Assembly (NCBI RefSeq): GCF_030063415.1
Contig: NZ_JASITA010000003.1
Span: 27,600 to 91,599, forward strand
Length of the DNA stretch: 64,000 bases
Source: Streptomyces sp. H27-C3
Lineage (GTDB): Bacteria > Actinomycetota > Actinomycetes > Streptomycetales > Streptomycetaceae
Direction: 5' to 3'
Notes under the pieces: generated by a model
Database searches by the model: none
Told to the model about the DNA's origin: nothing
The model's input: the letters and a program-made list of their open reading frames with translations, nothing else
Program-made: the position numbers and the translations under genes
Shown: positions 56,284 to 64,000 of the stretch, piece by piece
Numbering within the stretch: position 1 is the stretch's first letter
Layout: every line of letters starts with the position of its first letter

Positions 56284-56964
56284 ATGACGTTGCAGCAGCC
56301 CGGTGCGTATTACGCGACGAGCGCGGGGGTCGCGCGCGGCGTGGTGCCCGCACAGCAGGCCGCACCGGCCGGGGAGACGGCCCGTCGGCCCGTGTTCACC
56401 GTTCGTGATCTGCGCGAGCGCGCCGGCCACAGCCCAGGGAGCCTGGTCTTCGCGGCAGGGGACGTGGTGGTCGTCTCCGGGCTGCCCGGCAGTGGCAAGA
56501 GCACACTGATCCGGCGCGCGGCGGCTGCCCGCCGCATCGACTCGCAGGATGTGCGCGAGCGGTGGGAGCGCCGGATGCCGCGCTTCTTGCCGTACGCGCT
56601 CTACCGCCCCCTCGTCCGCGTCGCGCACTACGCCGGGCTGCGGCGCGCCCTGCGCTCCGGCGAGAGCGTCGTCGTGCACGACTGCGGCACGCTCGCGTGG
56701 GTGCGGGGCTGGCTGTCGCGCGACGCCCGGCGCAGAGGCGCGGCGCTGCACCTGCTGCTGCTCGACGTCACGCCCGAGGTGGCGCGGGCCGGGCAGCAGG
56801 AGCGCGGCCGCGGTGTCTCGGGGTACGCCTTCGCGCGCCACCGTCGGGCGGTGGCGCGGCTCGTGCGCGACGCGGAGGACGGCGCACTGCCTGCCGGGTG
56901 CGCCTCGGCCGTACTGCTCGACCGGGCGGCTGCGACCGCGCTGCGGACCATCGACTTCGAGTAG
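56284..56964 (+). CDS. P-loop ATPase/kinase (AAA_33-like)
   Basis: A 226-residue protein with Walker A 'VSGLPGSGKSTLIRR' at about residues 65-79 and a later 'SVVVHDCGTLAWVRGWLSRD' with acidic residues expected for metal binding. The helical rest with 'RGVSGYAFARHRRAVARL' resembles zeta-toxin/AAA_33-type small kinases, which phosphorylate sugars, nucleotides or other small molecules. No antitoxin gene is adjacent. ATG 56284 follows GGGGGAG. It is divergent from the gcv operon, and its terminator is shared with the convergent secreted-protein gene. Confidence 0.75.
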   Translation: MTLQQPGAYYATSAGVARGVVPAQQAAPAGETARRPVFTVRDLRERAGHSPGSLVFAAGDVVVVSGLPGSGKSTLIRRAAAARRIDSQDVRERWERRMPRFLPYALYRPLVRVAHYAGLRRALRSGESVVVHDCGTLAWVRGWLSRDARRRGAALHLLLLDVTPEVARAGQQERGRGVSGYAFARHRRAVARLVRDAEDGALPAGCASAVLLDRAAATALRTIDFE

Positions 56965-57001
56965 CTGCCCGCTTCGTGCGTCCGGACCCGGACAGCGCGG
57001 C

Positions 57002-57038
57002 GGGCCCCGGTCCGCGTCGGGCGTGCGGACCGGGGCCC
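57002..57038. terminator. Bidirectional hairpin after the P-loop gene
   Basis: Perfect 14-base arms GGGCCCCGGTCCGC (57002-57015) and GCGGACCGGGGCCC (57025-57038) with a 9-base loop lie between two converging genes. Confidence 0.85.
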
Positions 57039-57063
57039 GTCGACGCACAGGCGCCCGGGGCCG

Positions 57064-57681
57064 CTAGACCGGCAGCGGCACCGGCAGCGGCACCGGCAGC
57101 GGCACCGGGAGGGGCGGGGTCGGCAGGGCCGGCAGCGGCACCGGCAGGGGCAGCTTCGTCAGCAGGCCCAGGATCAGCGGGATCACCGTGGTGACCGTCC
57201 CGGTGACCGCGGCCAGGATCTTCGCCGGGTCGCCAGCCGTGACGGCCGCCACCAGCTCGGTCACCTTCGCCTGGAGAGCCTGCAGCGCGTCGGCGACCGG
57301 GTCGGCCGCCGCGGCGCGGTCGGCCGGCGAGCCACCCGGCCCCGGAAGCGCCGGCACGCCGGGTGCGGCCGGGGCGGCGGCCGCCGCCGCGGTGATCGCC
57401 GCGGTCACCTTCTCCGCGAGCTGCTTGATCTTGGCCGGATCGGGCTTCGCGGCGAGAGCCTCCTTGAGGAGGTCGCCGAGGGGGCCCACGAGACCCAGCT
57501 TGGACAGCACGTCCGCCTGGCCCAGCAGCGCCGCCGGGTCCGGTGCGGCGTTGGTCGCCACGGTGGACCCGGAGGTTCGGTCCTGCACGGCCGCCGCGGC
57601 GGACGGACCGGCGAAGCCTATGGTGACGGCGCCACAGAGGGCGGAGGTGATCAGGAAGGTGGCAGGCCGGTTGAGTGCCAT
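57064..57681 (-). CDS. Secreted Ala/Pro-rich protein with a C-terminal PLPV repeat tail
   Basis: 205 residues from ATG 57681 (MALNRPATF). A signal peptide ('FLITSALCGAVTIGFAGPSA') is followed by Ala-rich predicted helices with 'DLLKEALAAKPDPAKIKQLA' and 'ALQALQAKVTELVAAVTAGD', then a C-terminal tail of repeated PLPV units encoded by a 12-base tandem repeat (about 57070-57108). I recognise no enzyme motif. It may be a structural or surface-associated protein. An AAGGA RBS lies 11 bases upstream. It is divergent from the SseB-like gene at 57906. Confidence 0.7.
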   Translation of the reverse strand: MALNRPATFLITSALCGAVTIGFAGPSAAAAVQDRTSGSTVATNAAPDPAALLGQADVLSKLGLVGPLGDLLKEALAAKPDPAKIKQLAEKVTAAITAAAAAAPAAPGVPALPGPGGSPADRAAAADPVADALQALQAKVTELVAAVTAGDPAKILAAVTGTVTTVIPLILGLLTKLPLPVPLPALPTPPLPVPLPVPLPVPLPV

Positions 57682-57905
57682 ACGAGGAATCCTTTTCGCT
57701 GTGGGGGGTGCGGTGTTCACGTCCGAAGACGCGTTGGTGCCACCCTCCGAGCACCTGGCACGCTCCGCAACCGGATGGCTACCAAACGTGTCAGACGGAT
57801 GGTGAGAGGCAGCGTGTCGCCCCGGCGGGCTAGGGTTCTCGCGCAGAAACGAGCCCGCTGCAATGAGCGCGGCCGTCGCGAGCACGGCTGTCGACAGGGG
57901 TGGAG

Positions 57906-58691
57906 ATGGAATTTCCGGCGCAGGCGCATCCGCATCCGCACGGAGGCGGCGGATGGCCCGGCAATGAACTCGAAGAGGTGCTCGCCGCCTCGCTCGGCAA
58001 CCCGGCGGCGGGCGCCCGGCTCGTCGAGGTGCTGGGCCGCAGCCAGGTCTGGGTACCGCTGCCGGCCGGCGGCGGCCCGCAGAGCCGCGACCTCGACCTG
58101 CCCACGATGGAGATCGGCGGCGCCCCGTACGTCCCCGTCTTCAGCTCCGAGCAGCAGCTCCGGCAGTCCGCCGGGCCCCACATGCCCTTCACCGTCGCGC
58201 CCGCCAGGGAGTTCGCCCGCGGCCTTCCGCCGCAGCTCGGCATCGTGGTGAACCCGGACGGCGCGGTCGGCATGCCGCTGCCGCCGCCCGCCGTCGCCGA
58301 GCTCTGCCGGGCCGGCCGCTCCCCGCTGGACGGACCGGCGAGCGGCGGCCGGGTGCGGCTCTTCGAGCCGGACTGGCAGCAGGAGCCGGTCGACTTCCTG
58401 GCCGCCGCGGCGGGGGAGTTCGAGGAGAGCGGCGTGGTGGTCACCGCCCGCCGCGCGCTCGCCAGCATCGAGGGCGACTCGCCGACGCTCTTCATCGGCG
58501 TACAGCTCTCCTCGTGGGAGGGCGCGGACCGCAACGCCCCGATGGACGCGCTGGGTCGGGCGCTCGGCCGGGTCCAGCCGCCCTGGGCGGTCAACCTCGT
58601 CCTGCTGGACGTCGCACAGGATCCCGTCGGTGACTGGATGCTGGAGAAGGTGCGGCCCTTCTACGCGCGCGAGCACCGGCAGGAGCACTGA
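57906..58691 (+). CDS. SseB-family protein, enhanced-serine-sensitivity type
   Basis: A 261-residue soluble protein with one SseB domain near the N-terminus: 'NELEEVLAASLGNPAAGARL', 'VWVPLP' and 'YVPVFSSEQQLRQS', then 'FARGLPPQLGIVVNPDGAVG'. A C-terminal SseB_C-like half ends 'VRPFYAREH'. SseB proteins are poorly understood; in Streptomyces they often neighbour secretion genes. ATG 57906 is preferred because AGGGG lies at suitable distance; GTG 57900 is in frame. The next gene is a paralog of the same family. Confidence 0.8.
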   Translation: MEFPAQAHPHPHGGGGWPGNELEEVLAASLGNPAAGARLVEVLGRSQVWVPLPAGGGPQSRDLDLPTMEIGGAPYVPVFSSEQQLRQSAGPHMPFTVAPAREFARGLPPQLGIVVNPDGAVGMPLPPPAVAELCRAGRSPLDGPASGGRVRLFEPDWQQEPVDFLAAAAGEFEESGVVVTARRALASIEGDSPTLFIGVQLSSWEGADRNAPMDALGRALGRVQPPWAVNLVLLDVAQDPVGDWMLEKVRPFYAREHRQEH

Positions 58692-58820
58692 GCGCGCCCG
58701 GCCCGCGCGTCCGCCTCCTGCGTCAAGTCGGTGTCAGGACGGCCGTTTAAGCTGGTTTGATGGCCCCGCCACACGGGGGCGGTTGGCCGAACGGTGGATC
58801 GAAGAGGGGCGGGACCCAGG

Positions 58821-59609
58821 GTGAGCGCGTCAGGCACTGCGGCGGCCGGGCAGGTCGAGCACATGCTGCGCCAGGTGACGCCCGGGAGGTACGACGCGTA
58901 CGAGGCGCTGCTGCGCGCCCTCGCGGACGGCCAGGTCTGGATGCTGCTCTGGCACGGACAGGCCGGTTCGCCCGACGCGCAGTACGGAAACATGGAGGTC
59001 GAGGGCCTCGGCTACGCGCCGTGTGTGACTTCCGCGCAGGAGCTCGCCGCCAGCGGCTGGAGCCGGGCGTACGAGGTCGTCACGGGGCGCGACATCGCCC
59101 GGGTACTCTTCCCCGACCGCTGGGGGGTCTGGCTCAATCCGCACGCTCCGGGCGGCGGCGTCGGCATCCCGTGGCTCGATCTGCGGCGCATCGCGAGCGG
59201 TCTTGAGCGGATGCCCGCCGGGCCGCTGCGGCTGTCCGAGCCGGCCATCGAGATTCCGCAGTTCTACGCGCAGCTCACGCAGAACGCCCACCGTACGCCC
59301 GGGGTCCGCTCGTTGCGCCGCGGCTGGGTGCAGCCCGCGCTCGGTGCGCCGTATCTGGCCATTGGGCTCGATCTCTACGACACGAGCCAGCAGTCGGTCG
59401 ACGAGGTGCGCATGATGATGCAGCAGTCCATCGGTGTGGTCCCCGAGGGGCTGCCCGTGTCCACCGTCGCGATGTCCGACGACTACGACCCGGTCGCCAT
59501 GTGGCTGCGCGCCAACACCCGCCCGTTCTACGACCGTGAGGCGCACGCCCCGCTCTCGCCGCAGGCCCCCGCTTCGGGCTACGGCTACCCCGCACCGCGC
59601 GCTTACTGA
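58821..59609 (+). CDS. SseB-family protein, second copy
   Basis: A 262-residue soluble protein, 129 bases after the first. It has the N-terminal SseB pattern ('YEALLRALADGQVWMLLWHG', 'YAPCVTSAQELAASGW', 'RVLFPDRWGVWLNPHAPGGG'). Its C-terminal half, 'GWVQPALGAPYLAIGLDLYD' to 'MWLRANTRPFYDRE', parallels the end of the neighbour, so the two are diverged tandem paralogs. GTG 58821 is chosen at the native-looking VSASGTAAAG. No enzymatic residues are recognisable. Confidence 0.78.
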   Translation: MSASGTAAAGQVEHMLRQVTPGRYDAYEALLRALADGQVWMLLWHGQAGSPDAQYGNMEVEGLGYAPCVTSAQELAASGWSRAYEVVTGRDIARVLFPDRWGVWLNPHAPGGGVGIPWLDLRRIASGLERMPAGPLRLSEPAIEIPQFYAQLTQNAHRTPGVRSLRRGWVQPALGAPYLAIGLDLYDTSQQSVDEVRMMMQQSIGVVPEGLPVSTVAMSDDYDPVAMWLRANTRPFYDREAHAPLSPQAPASGYGYPAPRAY

Positions 59610-59967
59610 TAGCCCAATAAAGCCGCGCATAACGGCTGTTGGGTGTCATGCCTGATCTGGTGGTAAAGGCCGGCTCTGATCCGCTCAGCCGATCACCGCG
59701 TCCGCATAACGGAAAGCCGCGGGCCGCATCACGGTTGCGCATCCATTGTCCGTCAGGTCTGGCGGGTGATCGCGAAGGCGTTGAAGACTCCCCGCAATAG
59801 AAGCAGTCGGTCCTGTGCGGGATGCGTGTGCAATTGCCACCGTGCCCGCCACAGGATCACCTGAAACACCCGCACCACCTGCGCAATCTGCACCTGTGAT
59901 GTGAACCAAGCCGCTACAGCGGCCGGTTAGGGCTGGTCACCGCCGGCCGAGAGGGGTCCCCGACACG
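59610..59967. promoter_or_regulatory. Intergenic region before the oligopeptide transporter genes
   Basis: About 360 bases. An imperfect stem-loop (AGCCCAA...AGCCG / CGGCT...TTGGGT, 59611-59644) just after the SseB stop probably terminates that gene. The rest is AT-richer than its surroundings, with no ORF, and likely holds the promoter of the transporter genes. A purine run GAGAGGGG (about 59950-59957) precedes the oppC ATG. Confidence 0.5.
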
Positions 59968-60972
59968 ATGACGGCACCATTGCCCGACACGACCGCGAAG
60001 ACGGATGCGGTCGCTACCGTCGATGCCGCGACTGATGTCATGACCAAATCGGTCGAAGGCCGCTCGCTGCGCCAGATCGCTTGGAACCGGCTCAAGCGCG
60101 ACAAGCTTGCGCTGGCCGGCGGAGTCGTCGTGGTCTTCCTGGTCCTGGTCGCGATCTTCGCTCCGTTGATCGTCGATCTCTTCGGGCACCCGCCGGAGCA
60201 GTTCCACCAGGACGAGATCGACCCGCTGTTCGGCACCCCCAAGGAGGCCTTCGGCGGCATGAGCTCCGAGTTCCTCCTCGGTGTCGAGCCCGGCAACGGC
60301 CGCGACGTGTTCAGCCGGGTCGTCTACGGGGCCCGCATCTCGCTCCTCGTGGCGTTCCTCGCGGCCCTGGTGGCCGTGCTGCTCGGTACCGTGTTCGGCA
60401 TCATCGCCGGTTACTTCGGCGGTTGGGTCGACATGGTCATCAGCCGCGTGATGGACATGCTGCTGGCCTTCCCGCAACTGCTCTTCATCATCTCGCTGGT
60501 CTCGGTGCTCCCGAACGACCTGCTCGGGCTGACCGGCAGCGGGGTGCGCATCGCCATTCTGATCTCGGTGATCGGCTTCTTCGGCTGGCCCTATGTGGGA
60601 CGCATCGTGCGTGGTCAGACACTGTCCTTGCGCGAGAAGGAGTACATCGAGGCGGCGCGCAGCCTGGGCGCGGGACGGCGTTACGTGCTCTTCAAGGAGC
60701 TGCTCCCGAACCTGGTCGCGCCCATCACCGTCTACACGACGCTGATGATCCCCACGAACATCCTCACCGAGGCGGCGCTCAGCTTCCTCGGGGCCGGAGT
60801 CAAGCCGCCGACCTCGTCCTGGGGTCAGATGCTCGACAAGGCCGTGGATACGTACGAGACCGATCCGATGTTCATGATCATCCCCGGAGTCGCGATCTTC
60901 GTCACCGTGCTCGCCTTCAACCTCTTCGGTGATGGCGTCCGCGATGCGCTCGATCCCAAGGGGACCCGCTGA
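59968..60972 (+). CDS. oppC: Oligopeptide ABC transporter permease, OppC type
   Basis: A 334-residue inner-membrane permease with about six helices. The N-terminal OppC_N segment ('LRQIAWNRLKRDKLALAGG') starts the first helix. The cytoplasmic EAA loop that contacts the ATPase subunits is 'YIEAARSLGAGRRYVLFKEL'. With the binding protein and OppB homolog downstream it should import peptides or similar solutes. ATP-binding subunits are presumably beyond the right edge. The order C-A-B is unusual compared with A-B-C-D-F. Confidence 0.93.
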   Translation: MTAPLPDTTAKTDAVATVDAATDVMTKSVEGRSLRQIAWNRLKRDKLALAGGVVVVFLVLVAIFAPLIVDLFGHPPEQFHQDEIDPLFGTPKEAFGGMSSEFLLGVEPGNGRDVFSRVVYGARISLLVAFLAALVAVLLGTVFGIIAGYFGGWVDMVISRVMDMLLAFPQLLFIISLVSVLPNDLLGLTGSGVRIAILISVIGFFGWPYVGRIVRGQTLSLREKEYIEAARSLGAGRRYVLFKELLPNLVAPITVYTTLMIPTNILTEAALSFLGAGVKPPTSSWGQMLDKAVDTYETDPMFMIIPGVAIFVTVLAFNLFGDGVRDALDPKGTR

Positions 60973-61102
60973 GAACGCTGGTCCGGCTGTGCTCGACGGG
61001 CCGTACACAACTGAACGTGCCCCTGTCACAACTGTCAGGTGGCTCCCCGATGGTTCCCCGGCCCCAGGCCAAGGACCTCGCCAATCCGGAGGTTGCAGAA
61101 GC

Positions 61103-62872
61103 ATGAAGCCCCTACGTTCGTCGAAGAGCAGGCGTGTCGCCGGCGCGGCGGTAGTCGTTGCAGCCCTGATGTCCACCGCGGCGTGCGGTGGCGGCGGGTC
61201 CGACAGTGACAGCAGCGAGGGTGCCGGCTTCAACGCCGGAACCAAGAGCATCGCCAACAAGTCCGCCAAGAAGGGCGGCACGCTGAAGTTCATCGGTAAG
61301 CAGGACTTCGACTCGACCGACCCGCAGCGCCAGTACTACGGCTTCGCGTGGGACTTCTCCCGGTACTACGCGCGTCAGCTCGTCAGCTACGCGCCGAAGC
61401 CGGGCGCCGCCGGCGCCGAGCTCGTCCCCGACCTCGCGAAGGCCAAGGGCGAGATCTCCGAGGACGGCAAGAAGTACACGTACCAGCTGCGTGACGGGAT
61501 CACCTGGGAGGACGGCTCGCCGATCACCTCCAAGGACATCAAGTACGGCATCGAGCGCATCTGGGCCCAGGACGTCATCTCCGGCGGCCCCGGCTACCTG
61601 CGCAAGGTACTGGACCCCAAGGAAACCTACCCGGGTCCGTACAAGGACAAGTCCGCGGACAAGCTCGGCCTGAAGGCGATCGAGACGCCCGACGACAAGA
61701 CGATCATCTTCAACCTGGCCGTGGCCAACGGTGACTTCGAGCAGATGCTCGCGATGCCGACCGGCTCCCCGGTGAAGCGGGAGAAGGACACCGGCGCCAA
61801 GTACCCGCTGAAGCCGTTCTCCTCGGGCCCGTACAAGTTCGAGTCGTACACGCCCAAGAAGGGTGCTGTCCTCGTCCGCAACGACAAGTGGCAGAAGGCT
61901 TCCGACCCGATCCGCCCGGCGCTGCCGGACAAGATCACGGTCACGATCAACACCAACATCGAGGCGATCGACAAGCTCCTCATCAAGGGCGAGTACGACG
62001 TCGACATGAACGCCACGGGCATGTCCCAGTCGGGCCGTACCGAGGCGCTCAAGCAGCACAAGGGCAACCTCGACAACATCGAGACCAGCTTCATCCGGTA
62101 CGTCGACATCGCCACCAAGGTCGCGCCGTTCAACAACATCGACTGCCGCAAGGCGGTCCTGTACGCGGCCGACTACAAGTCGATGCAGGACGTCCGCGGC
62201 GGCCCGCAGGCCGGCGGCGAGATCGCCACGAACATGCTGCCCAAGTCCATCAAGGGCACGGACGACTACGACCCGTACGGCATCCTCGCCCGCAAGGGCA
62301 AGCCGGACGTGGCCAAGGCCAAGGACGCGCTCAAGAAGTGCGGCAAGCCTGCCGGCTTCTCCACCGTGATCAGCGCCCGTAGCAACAACCCGGGCGAGGT
62401 CCAGGTCGCCGAGGCGCTCCAGCAGTCGCTGAAGGCCGTCGGCATCAAGGCCGAGGTCGACCCGATCGACGGCGCCGAGTCCTCCAGCATCACCGGTTCC
62501 CCCGCCGTCGTGAAGAAGCGCGGCTACGGCCTGGTCATGACCGGCTGGGGCCCCGACTTCGCGACCGGTCAGGGCTTCTCGCAGCCGCTGATCGACGGCC
62601 GCTTCATCGAGCCGAACGGCAACTACAACGTCTCCGAGACGAACGACCCGAAGATCAACAAGCTCTTCGACGACGCGCTCAAGGAGACCGACCCCGACGC
62701 GGCCGGTGAGATCTACAAGAAGATCAACCACACCACCTCGGACCTCGCTGCCCAGATGCCCTTCATCTACGAGAAGAACTTCACCTGGCGCAGCTCGCGA
62801 CTGACGAACGCTTACTCCACCGCGGCCTACAACGGCCGTTACGACTACGTGTCGCTCGGTGTCGTCAAGTAG
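61103..62872 (+). CDS. oppA: Oligopeptide-binding lipoprotein (SBP family 5)
   Basis: A 589-residue extracellular solute-binding protein. The signal has lipobox 'LMSTAACGGG' (Cys near residue 28). Family signatures are 'LVPDLAKAKGEISEDGKKYT' and 'DGITWEDGSPITSKDIKYGI', with 'GYGLVMTGWGPDFATGQGFS' later. It captures peptides or other ligands for the OppB/OppC channel. ATG 61103 follows GGAGGTTGCAGAAGC. A hairpin after the gene would allow more binding protein than permease to be made, as is usual. Confidence 0.95.
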   Translation: MKPLRSSKSRRVAGAAVVVAALMSTAACGGGGSDSDSSEGAGFNAGTKSIANKSAKKGGTLKFIGKQDFDSTDPQRQYYGFAWDFSRYYARQLVSYAPKPGAAGAELVPDLAKAKGEISEDGKKYTYQLRDGITWEDGSPITSKDIKYGIERIWAQDVISGGPGYLRKVLDPKETYPGPYKDKSADKLGLKAIETPDDKTIIFNLAVANGDFEQMLAMPTGSPVKREKDTGAKYPLKPFSSGPYKFESYTPKKGAVLVRNDKWQKASDPIRPALPDKITVTINTNIEAIDKLLIKGEYDVDMNATGMSQSGRTEALKQHKGNLDNIETSFIRYVDIATKVAPFNNIDCRKAVLYAADYKSMQDVRGGPQAGGEIATNMLPKSIKGTDDYDPYGILARKGKPDVAKAKDALKKCGKPAGFSTVISARSNNPGEVQVAEALQQSLKAVGIKAEVDPIDGAESSSITGSPAVVKKRGYGLVMTGWGPDFATGQGFSQPLIDGRFIEPNGNYNVSETNDPKINKLFDDALKETDPDAAGEIYKKINHTTSDLAAQMPFIYEKNFTWRSSRLTNAYSTAAYNGRYDYVSLGVVK

Positions 62873-62950
62873 CACCCCCAGCACGGACGAGTCACCCCCA
62901 CCATCGCCCAACCCGCCAGTCCCGAAGGGCAGGTGATGGCCGCGGGCGGC

Positions 62951-62986
62951 GGCCCGGGACCCCCGTAATCCGGGGGCTTCCGGGCC
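62951..62986. terminator. Stem-loop between oppA and oppB
   Basis: Outer arms GGCCCGG (62951-62957) and CCGGGCC (62980-62986) enclose an inner stem CCCCCG/CGGGGG (62960-62965, 62971-62976). It may stabilise the oppA message or attenuate transcription into oppB. Confidence 0.6.
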
Positions 62987-63004
62987 GTCGCCGGGCCGCG
63001 CACA

Positions 63005-64000
63005 GTGCTTTCTTACGTCATCCGGCGCTTGTTCGCCGTCGCCATGATGCTGCTGGTCGTCACGCTGACGACCTTTGCCATCTTCTTCGTACTCCCGAAA
63101 TGGGCCGGGTCCGACCCCGCGCTCCTGTTCGTCGGCAAGCAGTCGGACCCCGCGGCCATCGAGGGCATCCGGCAGAAGCTGGGGCTCGCCGATCCGGTCC
63201 TGGTGCAGTTCTGGCACTTCGTCCAGGGTCTGTTCGCCGGGCGGGAGTATGCCAACGGCCCGGATGTCACGCAGTGCCCCGCACCGTGCTTCGGCTACTC
63301 CTTCCGTACCGAGCAGGCCGTGTGGCCCCAGCTGACCGAGGCCATCCCGGTCACGCTCTCGCTCGCCGCGGGCGCGTGCTTCCTGTGGCTCGTGGGCGGT
63401 GTCTCCACCGGTGTGGTGTCCGCACTGCGCCGCGGCAGCCTGTGGGACCGCGCGGCCATGACCATCGCCCTGGCCGGCGTCTCGCTTCCCATCTACTTCA
63501 CCGGTCTGCTCTCGCTGGCCATCTTCAGCTACCAGCTGGACTGGATCAGCGGCGAGTTCAAGTCACTGGGCGACGATCCCGCCCAGTGGTTCCAGAGTCT
63601 GATCCTGCCCTGGATCACCCTCGCCTTCCTGTACGCGGCGATGTACGCCCGCCTCACGCGGGCCACCATGCTGGAGATCATGGGCGAGGACTACATCAGG
63701 ACCGCCCGCGCCAAGGGACTTCGAGAACCGGTCGTCATCAGACGGCACGCGATGCGTTCCACCTGGACCCCGATCCTGACCCTGTTGGGTCTGGACCTGG
63801 GTGCGCTGCTCGGTGGCGCGATCCTCACCGAGACCACGTACAACCTGCCGGGACTCGGGCGGCTCGCGGTCGACGCGATCAGCCAGAAGGACCTGCCGGT
63901 GATCCTCGGAGTCACGCTGATCGCCGCGCTGTTCATCGTCCTGGCCAGCCTCATCGTGGACCTTCTGTACGCCGTCATCGACCCGCGAGTGAGGCTCGGA
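63005..64000 (+). CDS. oppB: Oligopeptide ABC transporter permease, OppB type (cut by window edge)
   Basis: 332 codons from GTG 63005 run to the right edge without a stop. The N-terminus 'VLSYVIRRLFAVAMMLLVVT' is the first helix of OppB-type permeases; an OppB-specific periplasmic loop with 'GLADPVLVQFWHFVQGLFAG' follows. Helices and the EAA loop 'DYIRTARAKGLREPVVIRRH' come next, ending near 'LLYAVIDPRVRLG', which is close to the usual C-terminus. A Cys pair in 'DVTQCPAPCFGYSF' is unusual for the family. Only a few codons are likely missing. Confidence 0.92.
   Translation, partial: MLSYVIRRLFAVAMMLLVVTLTTFAIFFVLPKWAGSDPALLFVGKQSDPAAIEGIRQKLGLADPVLVQFWHFVQGLFAGREYANGPDVTQCPAPCFGYSFRTEQAVWPQLTEAIPVTLSLAAGACFLWLVGGVSTGVVSALRRGSLWDRAAMTIALAGVSLPIYFTGLLSLAIFSYQLDWISGEFKSLGDDPAQWFQSLILPWITLAFLYAAMYARLTRATMLEIMGEDYIRTARAKGLREPVVIRRHAMRSTWTPILTLLGLDLGALLGGAILTETTYNLPGLGRLAVDAISQKDLPVILGVTLIAALFIVLASLIVDLLYAVIDPRVRLG

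Noticed and set aside
56284..56964. Zeta-toxin part of a toxin-antitoxin pair
   Set aside because: A P-loop kinase fold is visible, but no small antitoxin gene is adjacent and the zeta-specific residues were not confirmed.

Overview
The window looks like chromosomal DNA of a Streptomyces or a close relative. Base composition is very GC-rich and codons end strongly in G or C. GTG and TTG starts are common. The gene content is typical of the genus: a GlgE-type alpha-glucan cluster, an actinobacterial HelD, STAS, HATPase and ANTAR regulators, TerD, SseB-like proteins and lipoprotein L,D-transpeptidases. I saw no rRNA, no CRISPR array and no convincing tRNA.

Region by region. 0-7.6 kb: a PPOX-fold protein; a divergent TetR regulator and DHA2 drug exporter around a three-site palindromic operator; a SUKH-like protein; an ANTAR fragment; a STAS protein; a MerR regulator followed by thioredoxin; a flavodoxin; and a truncated IS transposase. 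7.8-23.5 kb: HelD, then glgE-treS and mak-glgB on the minus strand with glgP divergent, and a secreted M4 protease. 23.6-35.7 kb: a worn accessory stretch. It holds a broken TetR gene, an M20 peptidase, an XRE-cupin/MFS pair flanked by a diverged direct repeat, fragments of a Tn3-type transposase, an SDR, a TnsA-like endonuclease, an ABC-2 permease and a possible LuxR tail, plus two membrane proteins and an intact ABC exporter pair. 35.7-48 kb: glgX, two L,D-transpeptidase lipoproteins, an enoyl-CoA hydratase, a HATPase, a NodB-like lipoprotein overlapping a YVTN beta-propeller gene, an EF-hand protein, PadR and a FadH-type dienoyl-CoA reductase. 48-50.1 kb: a broken SulP transporter, two kinds of palindromic repeat and a small secreted protein. 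50-56 kb: terD, a GNAT with a repetitive insertion, and sdaA-glyA-gcvH-gcvT, the last preceded by what reads as a tandem glycine riboswitch. 56-64 kb: a P-loop protein, a Pro/Ala-rich secreted protein, two SseB-like proteins, and an oligopeptide ABC transporter in the order C-A-B that runs off the right edge.

How the genes work together. GlgE, TreS, Mak and GlgB form the trehalose/maltose-1-phosphate route to branched alpha-glucan. GlgP and GlgX, nearby, can take it apart. GcvT, GcvH, GlyA and SdaA form a glycine-to-serine-to-pyruvate route that the riboswitch would switch on when glycine is high. Two palindromic repeat families recur. One has the same terminal motif (GGGCTGTCCCG) as the edges around the IS-type transposase remnant at 6.9-7.5 kb. 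That suggests a non-autonomous element and its possible mobiliser.

I did not find a clearly new multi-gene defence or biosynthetic system. The most unusual signals are the repeat families, the mosaic of truncated mobile genes at 28-31.5 kb, the three-site TetR operator, the repetitive insertion in the GNAT protein and the NodB-like protein lacking its canonical metal-binding motif. All functions are read from sequence motifs and memory of protein families; no database search was run.
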